NCBI GenBank assembly: GCA_049999805.1
Contig: JBNGIO010005803.1
Span: 1 to 44,366, forward strand
Direction: 5' to 3'
Origin: Folioceros fuciformis
Taxonomy: Eukaryota; Anthocerotophyta; Anthocerotopsida; Anthocerotales
DNA: 44,366 bases
Each line of letters starts with the position of its first letter. Position 1 is the stretch's first letter. Positions 20,480 through 30,437 of this stretch are shown piece by piece. The notes beneath the pieces were generated by a model. The model was not told the DNA's origin. It was given only the letters and a program-made list of their open reading frames with translations, and ran no database searches. The translations under genes were made by a program, and so were the position numbers.

Positions 20480-22326
20480 CGCGCGGGCTCAAACATGAGG
20501 CACTTAGAACAAGTCTATCCAGGCCCTGCAGGGCGACATGGTGCTTCTGTGCGTGCCACAGTGTGTATGTGTAGGAACGTTTCACACGGGATGCCTGAAA
20601 AGGTTCGATCTCATTTCACTCCCTGGTACCTTAAACGATCGCATCCCGACTTTATTACGAAAAACAATTATTACCTAGGTGATATATACATATAATTGAG
20701 ACGTACAAAGTTTCATGCGGACTATTTCTTGGTGGTATACCATGGTACAAATTGAAATCCGTCCTTATGAATTGTGAAAGAAGTTGTGATAAACTTCTTC
20801 TTTGTTAGAACTTTTCAAAGTTTTATCAAATAATATGCAAAAGTATTTCATACTTAAGAAAGAAATTTGTTGCATATCATGCTTGAAGGAAGGAGATTCT
20901 AGTTTTTCCTCCATGGCATCTTCCATTAAGAAGAGTTTTCCTTCTCGTTGCAAAGAATTCTTTGGACAATGTGTCATAGTGAGACTTCTTTCAACAATGT
21001 GTCTCCTCCACTTTACAAAGTTGGCTAATACAGTCTTTTAAGACATTTCACATTTTCATCATTTGATATTTAGACATAATAGAATAATAGGTAATTATGC
21101 AAGTGAAACTCGGGAGGGCTAGTCCCCTTTCTCACTAACCCCTTTTCTTGAACTTCATCCCCTTAGATTGTTCTCTTCGTTTTTTTTTTATATTGGTACA
21201 TAGATCTTCTATATCTTTTCCAATAAAATTAATGACATGTTTCAATTACCTTATAGAAGTATAATGTGTATACATACACAAACATTCATATACATATAAA
21301 TATAATATGCACGTACATTACAACATCATTACATCATGATAGAACCATTGAAGAGAAGAATACAAATATCTCATATAAAGAGAAGAATATGCCCATACCT
21401 TCTAGTGATGTCTCATACATAATGATAAGCTCGTCTTCAAGTTGCCTCGGAGGGTAACATAATATAATCATAAGCTTGCCTTCAAGTACCAATAATACCA
21501 GAAGTACTTCATCTTGGAAAGAGGTTCCAATTGCAACATCTCATCCCTATCCGGTACTTCCCTCGTTAGTCCCATTGTTCCTAAAACTTAGTGGTGTCAA
21601 AGATTCAGAAGAACCATACCTTTTTGAGTTTCCAAAATAAAACTCTGAAGTGGCCTCCTGGCCCCATGTATCACACGTACGCGATAGATGAATCTTATGA
21701 GCCTTGAATTTCAAAGTTGGAGGACCAGGACTGTGAACTTTGGTCTACATAGCAACTTTGGTCGGAAATGGTACGACAATTTCGAGGATTCTCTTAACGT
21801 GGCATGCCTCCGAATCAGTACCAAAACTTCACCATGTGACTCCCCTGGAAGAATTGACGACCCTGAATAGCAAGTGCATGTGGCCATGAACGAGTAACCT
21901 GTCCCTTGCACGGCAAAAGACAAACACCAACTCCAAAATACACGATTGTCAGCTCAGTGTATACCAACTGAAAAATGCAACCAGTAGGAACTTGCCGGCT
22001 CGAGCAGATATGTCAGGTACTGCACCCTCATCGTGGCAACACAGGTTGAGGGCGTGTGGATCATTTTCCAGTACTTCGTGACAGCTATGGGCAACAGAAG
22101 TTCAGAAGCTCTTTCAAGGGAATTGCATTCCATCAGTTGTACTGGATGTGAATCACGTATGTACACAAATGCACCACAGGTTGGCTTGGGCTTTGAAACT
22201 ATTGGAGTGGAGCGAAAGCTAACATTACCAAAACTGCTCCTCGTCTAGCTTGGTGCCCACATCCAGTATCGGAGACAGCAGGCACACACTATTCAACAGA
22301 GGACATCAATACCAGACCAGACGCGA
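20480..22326. other. AT-rich intergenic region
   Basis: About 1.85 kb between the PPR-4 start and the thioesterase stop. From about 20600 to 21600 it is AT-rich with short ORFs lacking any family signal. 21650-22326 probably includes the thioesterase 3' UTR. No transposon termini, tRNA or tandem array were found. Confidence 0.5.
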
Positions 22327-24290
22327 TCATCTCTGACCTTTGGGAGCCCACACGGTCTTGGCCGTTATGATCACTGACCCATCACCCTTCCTCAGGGTAT
22401 GCCACAATCGTGAAGTCCCATCCGGGTTTATGGTTGGCGTCCGAGAAGCTGGTTGCGTGGGGGACCCCATTGCACCTCTTTTAGCCAACGAGGTGTCTTC
22501 TGGGCTAGTGAGGGAAACCACTATGTCTTGCTGATGACATTCCCGACGATACTCCATAGTAATGCTCCTTAGTTCGGATGCGTCTAACACCTCAGACGGT
22601 ACGCTCTGCATCGAATTTCGCTCGCTTTAGAAGAAAAGCCTACGAACTCTTGTGTAACGCACAAAACATGGAGCTGGATTGGTGGAAAGGAACCTCAAGT
22701 ATCCAGGGAATGTACTTGACATTGTTTACATGTCGATTCAAATCCAGATCATTTCGGTGAGGCTGCACGTTTCGGAATAAACACGTCAGCCCGGCATCCC
22801 GCACAAAAATCCGGAGGAGCCCTTATCCCTAGCCTTTGCTAATTGAAGATCAAATAGCATGAACACACGGACATCTCACCTTCAGGCCAGGTTGCACGTA
22901 GGTTGCCGAATCATCCAGCTCTCGAATCTTCTGAAAAACTTCAGTTGAAATGGCATGCTTGTCGTGGAAAAAAGGAGTGACTTCCTCTCTCACTTGGCTG
23001 GGCATTTTTGCCATTCTCCGTGTCTGCATGTTCATGAGCACCCACTGACTGCCAAACGCGTTGTCCAGACGAGCATTCCAAGTTAAGGTCAAGGGCCATT
23101 CTCTGGACAGGGAAGCCATCAAGCGAGAAAACGGCAATTACCTAGTTCCTCGGGCAATAACTCGTTGTGTATCAAAGTCACGGGCAATCCAGTCCCTTCG
23201 CATGCCATTTGACGCCTGACCGTGTGAAGCTACCCATGAGTCTATCTCGATCATACTACCCCTGTCAAACCGCACTCAAATTCAGAAAGAGCGAGGCCGT
23301 AACGATTGGGCAAGGGACTCCAAGATAGTCTAGTCTGTCAGCGATGCGCCAATACTTGAGAGCTCAGCTGCAGCAGCTTGGCATAGGCAATCACAAACAC
23401 ATTGGACAACAAACAAAGCCGCGGAAGGAGAATCCGTACCACGCAGGATATTGGTCAACTTCCACATGCATGCGCCTCACCACCCAAATCAACCCACACT
23501 CAAACATAGCCTTTGTTGATCCAAAACCCCCTGCTCCAATCCCTGAGTATAAAACATGATTCAGCGCAACCTCCTGCCAAAGACCAAACACAAGCAGGAT
23601 TAGACGACTTGGTGGAATCTGAATCTTAGGATACCAGAAATTGCGGTTGGGATCCGCTACCTGAAAAAGATTTGTCACCGTTTCAATGGACGCGGCTTTG
23701 TCGGCCCCGACTTCGGAGTACCGAATCACGAACGCCTGTCTGTAAAGTTCCTTATTCTGCGTGAGGCACCCCTTCCTAAGGGCTTCTAGTGGCCGACTCC
23801 CCGGCACGTGTGGCTCCAGAATGAGACTGGAGAGCGCTACCCTCAGCGCGCAAAGAACATCAGCGGAGGGTAGCCTGACAACTTCACTGGGAGCAGCAAT
23901 GTCAGGGGAGGTAACACCCTGAGCTTCCGGCAGCTTGCTACTGACGACATTGCTCCTGGAAAACCTCTTCCTGCTCCACGTCTTTCCGTAGGCTTCTCCA
24001 AGGAGCGGAAAATTTCGGCAAGCCCCAAACGCTTTCGATCCCCGTGTTCGCCGAACTCTCAGCCCTGCGCACACCTCCGATGTTCCGATGGCAGGCCACT
24101 CCATCTTCAAGTCATTGAACGGGGGGAAGGAAGCAGCTGAACTATGAAGACTGTGGCACATTGTGCTCCGGTCATCACAATCCGAAGCTGTCCTGAGAAT
24201 GGCCTCCGTCCTAGCGGAAAGGTCCACCAGGGCAGGCGATTGGATAGCTCCCATCAGGCTGGCCGAAGAAAATCTCATTTCACAATTCAA
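22327..24290 (-). CDS. Plastid acyl-ACP thioesterase, FATB-like, 6 exons, 466 aa
   Basis: It releases free fatty acids from acyl-ACP in the plastid stroma and so ends de novo synthesis. Exons: 24290-23661, 23573-23440, 23261-23142, 23048-22880, 22762-22694, 22605-22327; all GT-AG, phases close to 467 codons. Exon 1 encodes about 150 residues of transit peptide and linker, then FVIRYSEVGADKAASIETV. Downstream come LIWVVRRMHVEVDQYPAW, GMRRDWIARD, QWVLMNMQTRRMAKMP, DLDLNRHVNNVKYIPWILE and MEYRREC. The Asp, Asn and His of the hot-dog catalytic site are present; the usual NQHVNN reads NRHVNN. Wording such as KYIPWILES and PSQVREEV is nearer FATB than FATA, though YPAW is FATA-like, so I give no subtype symbol. 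It is longer than typical FATA/FATB (about 360-420) because of the N terminus. An in-frame second Met lies 4 codons in. Confidence 0.93.
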
Positions 24291-24491
24291 CCGATCCTAC
24301 ACGCGCAAGACACACACAACTTCTGTCTCGGGAAAGCAGCAGTCGTCGCAACCACAATCTGCGGACATGCAGAGAAGAGAGACAAAGACTCTCCCGACGG
24401 CCGACAAGCAGCCAGCACAACCAGCGGCAAGCAGGTGGACACACGGCTGCCATTCCCTTGAACCTTAGAAAATACAGCCCCTCGGAAAGCC

Positions 24492-24503
24492 CTATATATA
24501 TAG
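24492..24503 (-). promoter_or_regulatory. Probable TATA box of the thioesterase gene
   Basis: CTATATATATAG lies about 200 bp upstream of the thioesterase ATG on the same strand. That would leave a 5' UTR of roughly 170 bp. Placement is inferred from motif and distance only. Confidence 0.5.
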
Positions 24504-25004
24504 CCTACCTCTTCCACCTCCGTCGGTGACGGCGCCTCCACTGTCGTCCGCAGAACCTAAGTTTCAAGAATTCCAAATACAGTCGACTCTCCGTCAAGGG
24601 ATCGTCTCGGAGCGGGCCTGCACGTACAGCTCCCAGTACGAGGTGCCACAGTTCGACTTTTTCTATCATTATTTACAACGAGAAGTATAAGATTTATTTA
24701 AAAATAAACTAAAATCCATAAATATCGTATATTAAATTAATTTTTTATACAAAATTCTATCGTTCAGGCAATGAGGACAAGGATGAACTTTTATGGTGGA
24801 GGTGCTAGGGATTGAGAGAGCACCAAATATAGAGCTTCCATAGCCATGTTGTGCAAAGCTTTTCCACAACCATGTTGTGCAACTTGCTAGTAGTGGCCTC
24901 TCCCTCATAGAGCCTCCAAGCTATCCACTAAAGTGAAGGGTTGCCCCATCCACAAAAGGTTTATGAAGGGCAATAGGACTTGCTCTCTAATGCCTTATTA
25001 CATC

Positions 25005-25800
25005 TTGTTGTACTTATTCTTAACCTTGAAAGCCTTAAGAAGAGACAATCTAGTTGGCTCGCATCTTGTTGTACTTATTCTGAAGAGGCCCATCTTGTTG
25101 TACATCTTCGTAACCTTGAAAACCTCAAAAAGAGGATGCGATCTAGTCCACTCTCGCCTTGTTGTACTTCTTAACCTTGAAAGTGTCAGGAACAAGTGAT
25201 TTGGTTTGCTTCCGCCTAGATGTACTTCATAATCTTCTTAACCTTGAAAGTGTCAGAAAGAAGCAATCTAGTATGCTCACACCTTATTGTACTTCTTATC
25301 CTTGAAACTGTCAGGGAGTTGTTGTCTCGTTTGAGCATATCTTGTTGTACTTCTTAACCTTAAAAGAGTCAACAAGAGGCTCACACCTTATTGTACTTCG
25401 TATCCTTGAAAGTGTTAAGGAGATGTTGTCTCATTTGAGCACATCTTGTTGTAATTCTTACCTTTAAAAGAGTCAGCAAGAGGCTCACACGTTATTGTAC
25501 TTCTTATGCTTCAAAGCGTTAAGAAGAGGCTATCCCGTTTGTGTACATCTTGTTGTACTTCTAACCTTGAAAGTGTTGGGAAGAGGCAATCTAGTCTGCA
25601 TTCATCTTGTTGCACGTTTGATCTTGAAAGTGTCAGGAAGAGGTGATCTGGTCTGCTTACATCTTGTTGTACTTCTTATGGAAGACACAATCTATAAACT
25701 CACATCTCATTGTACACACTTGTTCTTGTCCTTGAAAGCCTTCATAAAGAGGTGGTATGTTTGTACTTCTCCTTGAGCTTGAAAGCCACGAGACTCTGAC
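25005..25800. repeat. Degenerate minisatellite, units about 43-67 bp
   Basis: About fifteen diverged direct copies. Each has a CTTGTTGTACTTCTTA-like segment, then CCTTGAAAGTGTCAGG, then a purine-rich stretch such as AAGAGGCAATCTAGT. Unit length varies because inner parts are deleted in some copies. Two higher-order alternations are visible: copies with CTCACACCTTATTG follow copies with GAGCA(C/T)A(T)CTTGTTG near 25280-25500. Confidence 0.85.
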
Positions 25801-25829
25801 AAATCTCTAGTTGGATAGTTCGTGATGAC

Positions 25830-26190
25830 CAGAGCAAAGTATACAATTTGTCACAAGCAAGGAGTAGAGATGCTGTTGCATGCAAATGCAAAGAGTACAA
25901 TTTGTCACAAGCAAGGAGTAGAGATGCTGTCGCATGCAAATGCAAAGAGTAGAGATGTTATTTGTGTGCGTCACCTGCAAGAAGTAGAGATGCTATTTGT
26001 GCGTGTCATATGCAACAAGTAGCGATGCTATCTATGCAACAAGTAGAGATGCTATCTATGCAACAAGTAGAGATACTATCTATGCAACAAGTAGAGATGC
26101 TATCTATGCNNNNNNNNNNACAAGTAGAGATACTATCTATGCAACAAGTAGAGATGCTATCTATGCGTATCCCCTGCATGGAGTAGAGAT
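25830..26190. repeat. Tandem array, 24-bp unit in its core, interrupted by assembly gap
   Basis: The core (about 26020-26170) repeats a 24-bp unit containing AAGTAGAGATGCTATC. Towards the left, longer and diverged units carry GAGTAGAGATGCTGT and CATGCAAATGCAAAG. Ten Ns at 26110-26119 sit inside the array, so its true copy number is unknown. As 24 is divisible by 3, the array reads through in several frames, but this is not evidence of coding. Confidence 0.9.
26110..26119. other. Assembly gap (10 N)
   Basis: Ten unknown bases within the 24-bp tandem array. The size is probably a placeholder. Confidence 0.95.
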
Positions 26191-26719
26191 GCTACCGCAA
26201 ATAAGGTGTAAAGTATAGTGCAAGTTTATTAACTACTAGATCTATTACCAAAACCTAATCACTGTACATATATAAAAAATGAGCCTCAATTACACAACTT
26301 ACATGAAGGACTTTTGCAAGTTATGGCAAACCTGCTCCTTCCATTTCTCAAGTTGTGGCAAACAAGACATAGAGACCTAATGTAACTATTATAACATGAA
26401 TGGCTATAAGTGACTATTGTGACATGAATGGCTGTCAGTCCCCTAATAAACAGGGATCTACATTTCAAGAGTTAGCTACAATAGGCTAAAATTTGCGCTG
26501 TGTACTCCCTTTTCAGTCCCTTTACCCGCCTTGTGGCATGACAGTTTTGGTCATGATCTTCACTGCTCTATGCATTTAGGTAGCACCACTTCTATTGGCA
26601 TTTACTTGTCTGTAGTTTGTCATTGCAGGTTTACGAGCATCGTGGGTTGTCACCGAGGCTTCCCGCTGAGGCTCCGAAGTTGAATAAATTTTATCAATTC
26701 AAAATACTCCATGATTCCG

Positions 26720-27035
26720 ATGCGTTTGCTTCGCTGGGCATGTCCAACACGCTGCACTAGCATAGCCCCCCTCTCCTGTATACCTTGCTGCTGCTACTGG
26801 CATTCTTGCGGGTTGAGATGCACTGGCCAGAAATGGCATCTCCACCCTACATGTAGGATGTATTATGTTAAATCAAATAAAAAGACGGCAAAATGTCACT
26901 GTACAACGATGCCATGAGGAACATTGCATTGGCACAGTCAAAACGCCCACCTCCGATTCCAACCGACAGCTGAGTCTTACTCCCTATTCCCGAATGCAAT
27001 TTTTCACCTGTTGAGCGTTGACTGCTCACTCCTTC
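26720..27035. repeat. Duplicated 3' flank of PPR-5 (similar to 17250-17575)
   Basis: The partner of the flank downstream of PPR-4. The same blocks occur in the same order, with substitutions and small indels, ending at the PPR stop codon region. Confidence 0.85.
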
Positions 27036-29948
27036 TCATGGTCGACCTTTACATGTGCAACAACCACCTGCAAATCGATGCACTCTGTACCCATCCCTCA
27101 CAACAATCTCCCTCTTTTCAACTCTTGACATGATCTGTGTGGAACTGTGGCAGTCACTGCACATGCGGAGGTTCTTCGTTACCACCAGAGGTGTGCCAGT
27201 GGGAGTGTTCAACAGACCAAACGCAAGAGCTAGCTTCTCAGCATGCCCGCAAAGAGCATCTTCCTTCTCCTTCTCAGAGAGTGGCTTCAAAGTGAGCTTC
27301 GTGTTTGGTATGTGGCCCCCATCCTGCTTCATTCGTGCATTTGTGCTCTCTATTTGAAGAGCAAGATCGTCTCTTCGTTCTCCCACCACAAATGTATGTA
27401 CCTGCTTGTTCACCTCAATCCCGGCTACAGCAGGTTTCTTGCTAGCTCCTACCAACAATCTCTGTGCTTCAATCCTATCTACGTCACTCCACCTACCTGC
27501 ATCTGCATACGCATTGGCCATGAGCACGTACGAGGATGCACTCTGAGGTTCCAGTCTAACGAGACTTTCAAAACATCGCGTGGCTCTATCGATATCCCCG
27601 TGACTTCTGCAGGCGTTCAGCAAAGACTTCAACCCCACAACATTGCTTTGGCTCTCACATAATCGTAGCATCGTCTCTGCCTCATCTAAATGGCCTGCAC
27701 GCCCAAGAAGATCAACCATGCAGTTGTAGTGCTCTACAGTAGGTTTGATGCCATGCTGTTCGACCATGGAGTCAAAGTACTTGCGACCCTCATTCACAAG
27801 TCCTCCGTGACTGCATGCTACTAACAGGCAAGTGAAGGTGGCATCATCAGGCTTCGTGCCGGCAATTAGCATGTCCTCAAAACAGGCCAGCGCATCGTGA
27901 GCCTCATCACAGAGACCACAACCACCTATCAGGGAGTTCCACGTCACCACATCCTTCGTGGCCAAGCTGTGGAAAACCCGACATGCATCTTCCACAGCGC
28001 CACACTTTGCATACATGTCCACCAGGGAGTTGCCCACCAGTACGCTATCCAGCTGCCCTCTTGCCACAATTTGCGAGTGCAGCTGCCTGCCATTTTGTAA
28101 TGCACCAGCGCCTGCACAAGCATTGAGAAGGCAAGCGAAAGTAACATGGTCACCCACAATCAGACCTTCCTGGTCCATTTCTCCATACAGAACAAGTGCC
28201 TCCTCACCAAGACCTTGCTGTGCATACCCTGCAATCAGGGCTGTCCACGTGACCAAATTTTTTGTAGACAAGCTGTCAAAAACCCTGCGAGCTTCCTCCA
28301 GTTCCCCACATTTTGCATACATATCTACTACGCAAGTCCCCACGATTATGTTATCTAGCTGTCCTCTTTCCACAAGCTGTAAGTGCAGCTGCCTGCCCTT
28401 CTGCAAGGCACCAGCACTTGCACACGCCTTCAGAACGCAAGCAAAAGTGACCTCGTCAGCCACAATCAGACCTTCGCGCTCCATTTGGCCGTACATGTCA
28501 AGCGCCTCCTGCCCGAGGCCTTGCTGTGCATACCCTGCAATCAGGGCATTCCATGTGACAATATCCTTCGAGGCCAAGCTGTCAAACACATGGCGGGCAT
28601 CTTCCAGTTCACCACATTTCACATACATGTCAACCAGGCAGTTGCCGACGAGTACGTTATCTACCTGTCCCCTTTTCACAATCTGTGAGTGCAGCTGCCT
28701 GCCCTCGTACAAGGCACCAACACTTGCACATGCCTTCAGAAGGCAGGCAAAAGTCACATGGTCAGCCACAACCAGGCACTGCTGCTCCATTTGTCCATAC
28801 AGAACAAGCGCCTCTTGGCCCAAACCGTGTTTTGCATACCCAGCGATCAGGGAAGTCCATGTCACAACATCCTTAGTTACCAAGCTGTCAAAAACCCTAC
28901 GTGCATCTTCCAGTTCGCCACATTTTGCATACATATTCACCAGGCAGTTGCCAACAAACAAGCTAGGAGGCATGCCACACTCCCACACATCACGGTGCAC
29001 TCTTCTGCCCGATTCCAAGTCCCCACATGACGCACAAGCCTGAAGCGTTGCGACAAAGATGTGCGCATCTGCCTTTACTCCTGAGCTACGCATTTCTTGG
29101 TACAGTTGCACAGCCACATTGGGTCTCCCTAGTTTCGCATTGGCGGAGATGATGGAATACCAAGTGAAGACACTTGGCCTGCCAACTCTGGTGAACACAT
29201 CCATGGCCTCCGGTAGCCTACCTCCAAATGCATACATACGTAAGATATGATTCCCCACATATGAATCTGACTCGTAGCCAAGCGTGACGATGAGATCATG
29301 AACTCGTCGCCCCAAAACAACATCCTTCTTAACCGCACAAAGCTTCAACACACTACAACAGAGAGAACGAGAGATACGAAAGTCTGCCTGCGCCAGAGAT
29401 TCCAAAGCTCCAACGGCCTCTGGAAGCTTCCCCTGTTGACAAAAAGTGCTTACTGTTGCAGCCGTTACCACGCCCATCTCCGATCCTGCACGCCTGCCAG
29501 GCTCAGGCTTATTCAAAAAGCTCCACTTGGAAAGAGAGGCACCAGAACCCATCTGCATATCCAAAGAAACCAGCTTCCCATCCACCCATGCTGGCTTCCA
29601 CGTGCTGTTTAACCAGAGAACCTCGTCGGACTCCTTGCACCGAAAGTCTGGCGAATCTGAGCTCTTCTTGCCTACTCTGTTATCCCACCACATGGCCGGG
29701 TCCAGAAAAAATCGTCGCCACAAGAGCTCCTGCTCCTGCCCCTGCCCATCTTTATCGGTGGACAATACTTCCCCAGCCATACATTTGCTTGAAGATGCGG
29801 AGCTTCTTACACTGCTGCACCGACACGCTTGGCTGCTCGCCAGAGGTTGTCTCCATAACGTTGAGTGACCAGGAGCTCCAGGTAGAATCCGTGTACACTC
29901 ACCAGTTTGTTGGGCCCATGACGGATCAGCTGGCCACACTTTGGCCAT
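27036..29948 (-). CDS. PPR protein with DYW:KP editing domain (PPR-5), 970 aa
   Basis: A complete intronless gene starting MAKVWPADPSW. Order: transit-like N terminus, GQGQEQELLW, the LLWRRFFLDPAMWWDN block, L-S-P motifs, three internal triplets, P2-L2-S2, E1/E2, KKPAVAGIEV and a deaminase with HAEK and CSDCH, ending CTCKGRP. Code residues read as C??UG?UU?AG?UU?C, rich in Asn-Asp (U) motifs compared with the others. One P motif has QQCLVVAD where relatives have QEGLIV. Closest to PPR-4 by C terminus and 3' flank. Inferred U-to-C editing factor of plastid or mitochondrion. Confidence 0.93.
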   Translation of the reverse strand: MAKVWPADPSWAQQTGECTRILPGAPGHSTLWRQPLASSQACRCSSVRSSASSSKCMAGEVLSTDKDGQGQEQELLWRRFFLDPAMWWDNRVGKKSSDSPDFRCKESDEVLWLNSTWKPAWVDGKLVSLDMQMGSGASLSKWSFLNKPEPGRRAGSEMGVVTAATVSTFCQQGKLPEAVGALESLAQADFRISRSLCCSVLKLCAVKKDVVLGRRVHDLIVTLGYESDSYVGNHILRMYAFGGRLPEAMDVFTRVGRPSVFTWYSIISANAKLGRPNVAVQLYQEMRSSGVKADAHIFVATLQACASCGDLESGRRVHRDVWECGMPPSLFVGNCLVNMYAKCGELEDARRVFDSLVTKDVVTWTSLIAGYAKHGLGQEALVLYGQMEQQCLVVADHVTFACLLKACASVGALYEGRQLHSQIVKRGQVDNVLVGNCLVDMYVKCGELEDARHVFDSLASKDIVTWNALIAGYAQQGLGQEALDMYGQMEREGLIVADEVTFACVLKACASAGALQKGRQLHLQLVERGQLDNIIVGTCVVDMYAKCGELEEARRVFDSLSTKNLVTWTALIAGYAQQGLGEEALVLYGEMDQEGLIVGDHVTFACLLNACAGAGALQNGRQLHSQIVARGQLDSVLVGNSLVDMYAKCGAVEDACRVFHSLATKDVVTWNSLIGGCGLCDEAHDALACFEDMLIAGTKPDDATFTCLLVACSHGGLVNEGRKYFDSMVEQHGIKPTVEHYNCMVDLLGRAGHLDEAETMLRLCESQSNVVGLKSLLNACRSHGDIDRATRCFESLVRLEPQSASSYVLMANAYADAGRWSDVDRIEAQRLLVGASKKPAVAGIEVNKQVHTFVVGERRDDLALQIESTNARMKQDGGHIPNTKLTLKPLSEKEKEDALCGHAEKLALAFGLLNTPTGTPLVVTKNLRMCSDCHSSTQIMSRVEKREIVVRDGYRVHRFAGGCCTCKGRP

Positions 29949-30437
29949 CCCACAGGCCCCTCCTTCAGAGAATCAGACCCACAACAAACTACGCAGCCTG
30001 TTGTTGGACTGGCCATAGTTTTGCTTACCACGTTGTCCATTCTGGCATTCAATCATCAGGCTGATATTGGTACATGATAGGTATTTACAAATTTATTGAA
30101 TTTAATCTCAAGAATTCATACCAAAGAGGAATCCATCTGTTTCACAGCGTATTGGCATCTCATGCATCACATGCACGCCCGCAAGGCGAAGAGTGGGGAC
30201 CATCCCAGGTTCCAAGCCCCTTTGACCCCTCCATCCGTGGCCCTGTGGATCATGCTGCTGTTGGAAGGCGTGCGTGTTCTATTTTCTTGTGTAGGCGGCT
30301 ATTCCATCGGTAAACTGTCTGCACTGCCCAGACAAAGCAAGCAGCACTAATGCTGTGGTGATTGACAGGACCTGGGCACCCCGAAACTTCCTGGGTTGAT
30401 TTTGTGTGTCTTATGTTCCCAAATCGGGGTCTGGAAG
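29949..30437. other. Divergent spacer between PPR-5 and the PPR pseudogene
   Basis: About 490 bp between the start of PPR-5 (-) and the former start of the pseudogene (+). No gene or repeat was recognised. It may hold the PPR-5 promoter. Confidence 0.45.

Larger units (their letters stand above)
24291..27035. other. Repeat-rich intergenic block
   Basis: About 2.7 kb between the thioesterase start and the PPR-5 stop. It includes the thioesterase promoter, an AT-rich stretch (24640-24780), a degenerate minisatellite (about 25005-25800), a second tandem array with an N gap (about 25830-26190), and the duplicated PPR 3' flank (26720-27035). No protein-coding gene is supported; ORFs here are products of the repeats. 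Confidence 0.7.

Noticed and set aside
20600-21650. A retrotransposon in the AT-rich stretch
   Set aside because: No terminal repeats, reverse transcriptase, integrase or target-site duplication could be found.
25830-26190. CRISPR-like array
   Set aside because: The units are directly adjacent with no unique spacers, and the genome is a plant nuclear one.
25822-26218. Open frames in the 24-bp array that read QQVEMLSM repeats
   Set aside because: They are products of a tandem repeat whose unit is divisible by three, cross an N gap, and have no start or splice context.
27958-29043. A 361-codon + strand open frame opposite PPR-5, and many similar antisense frames in all PPR genes
   Set aside because: They are mirror images of the repetitive PPR coding sequence, recur at the same spots in every copy, and have compositions (Cys, Ser, His rich) unlike real proteins.
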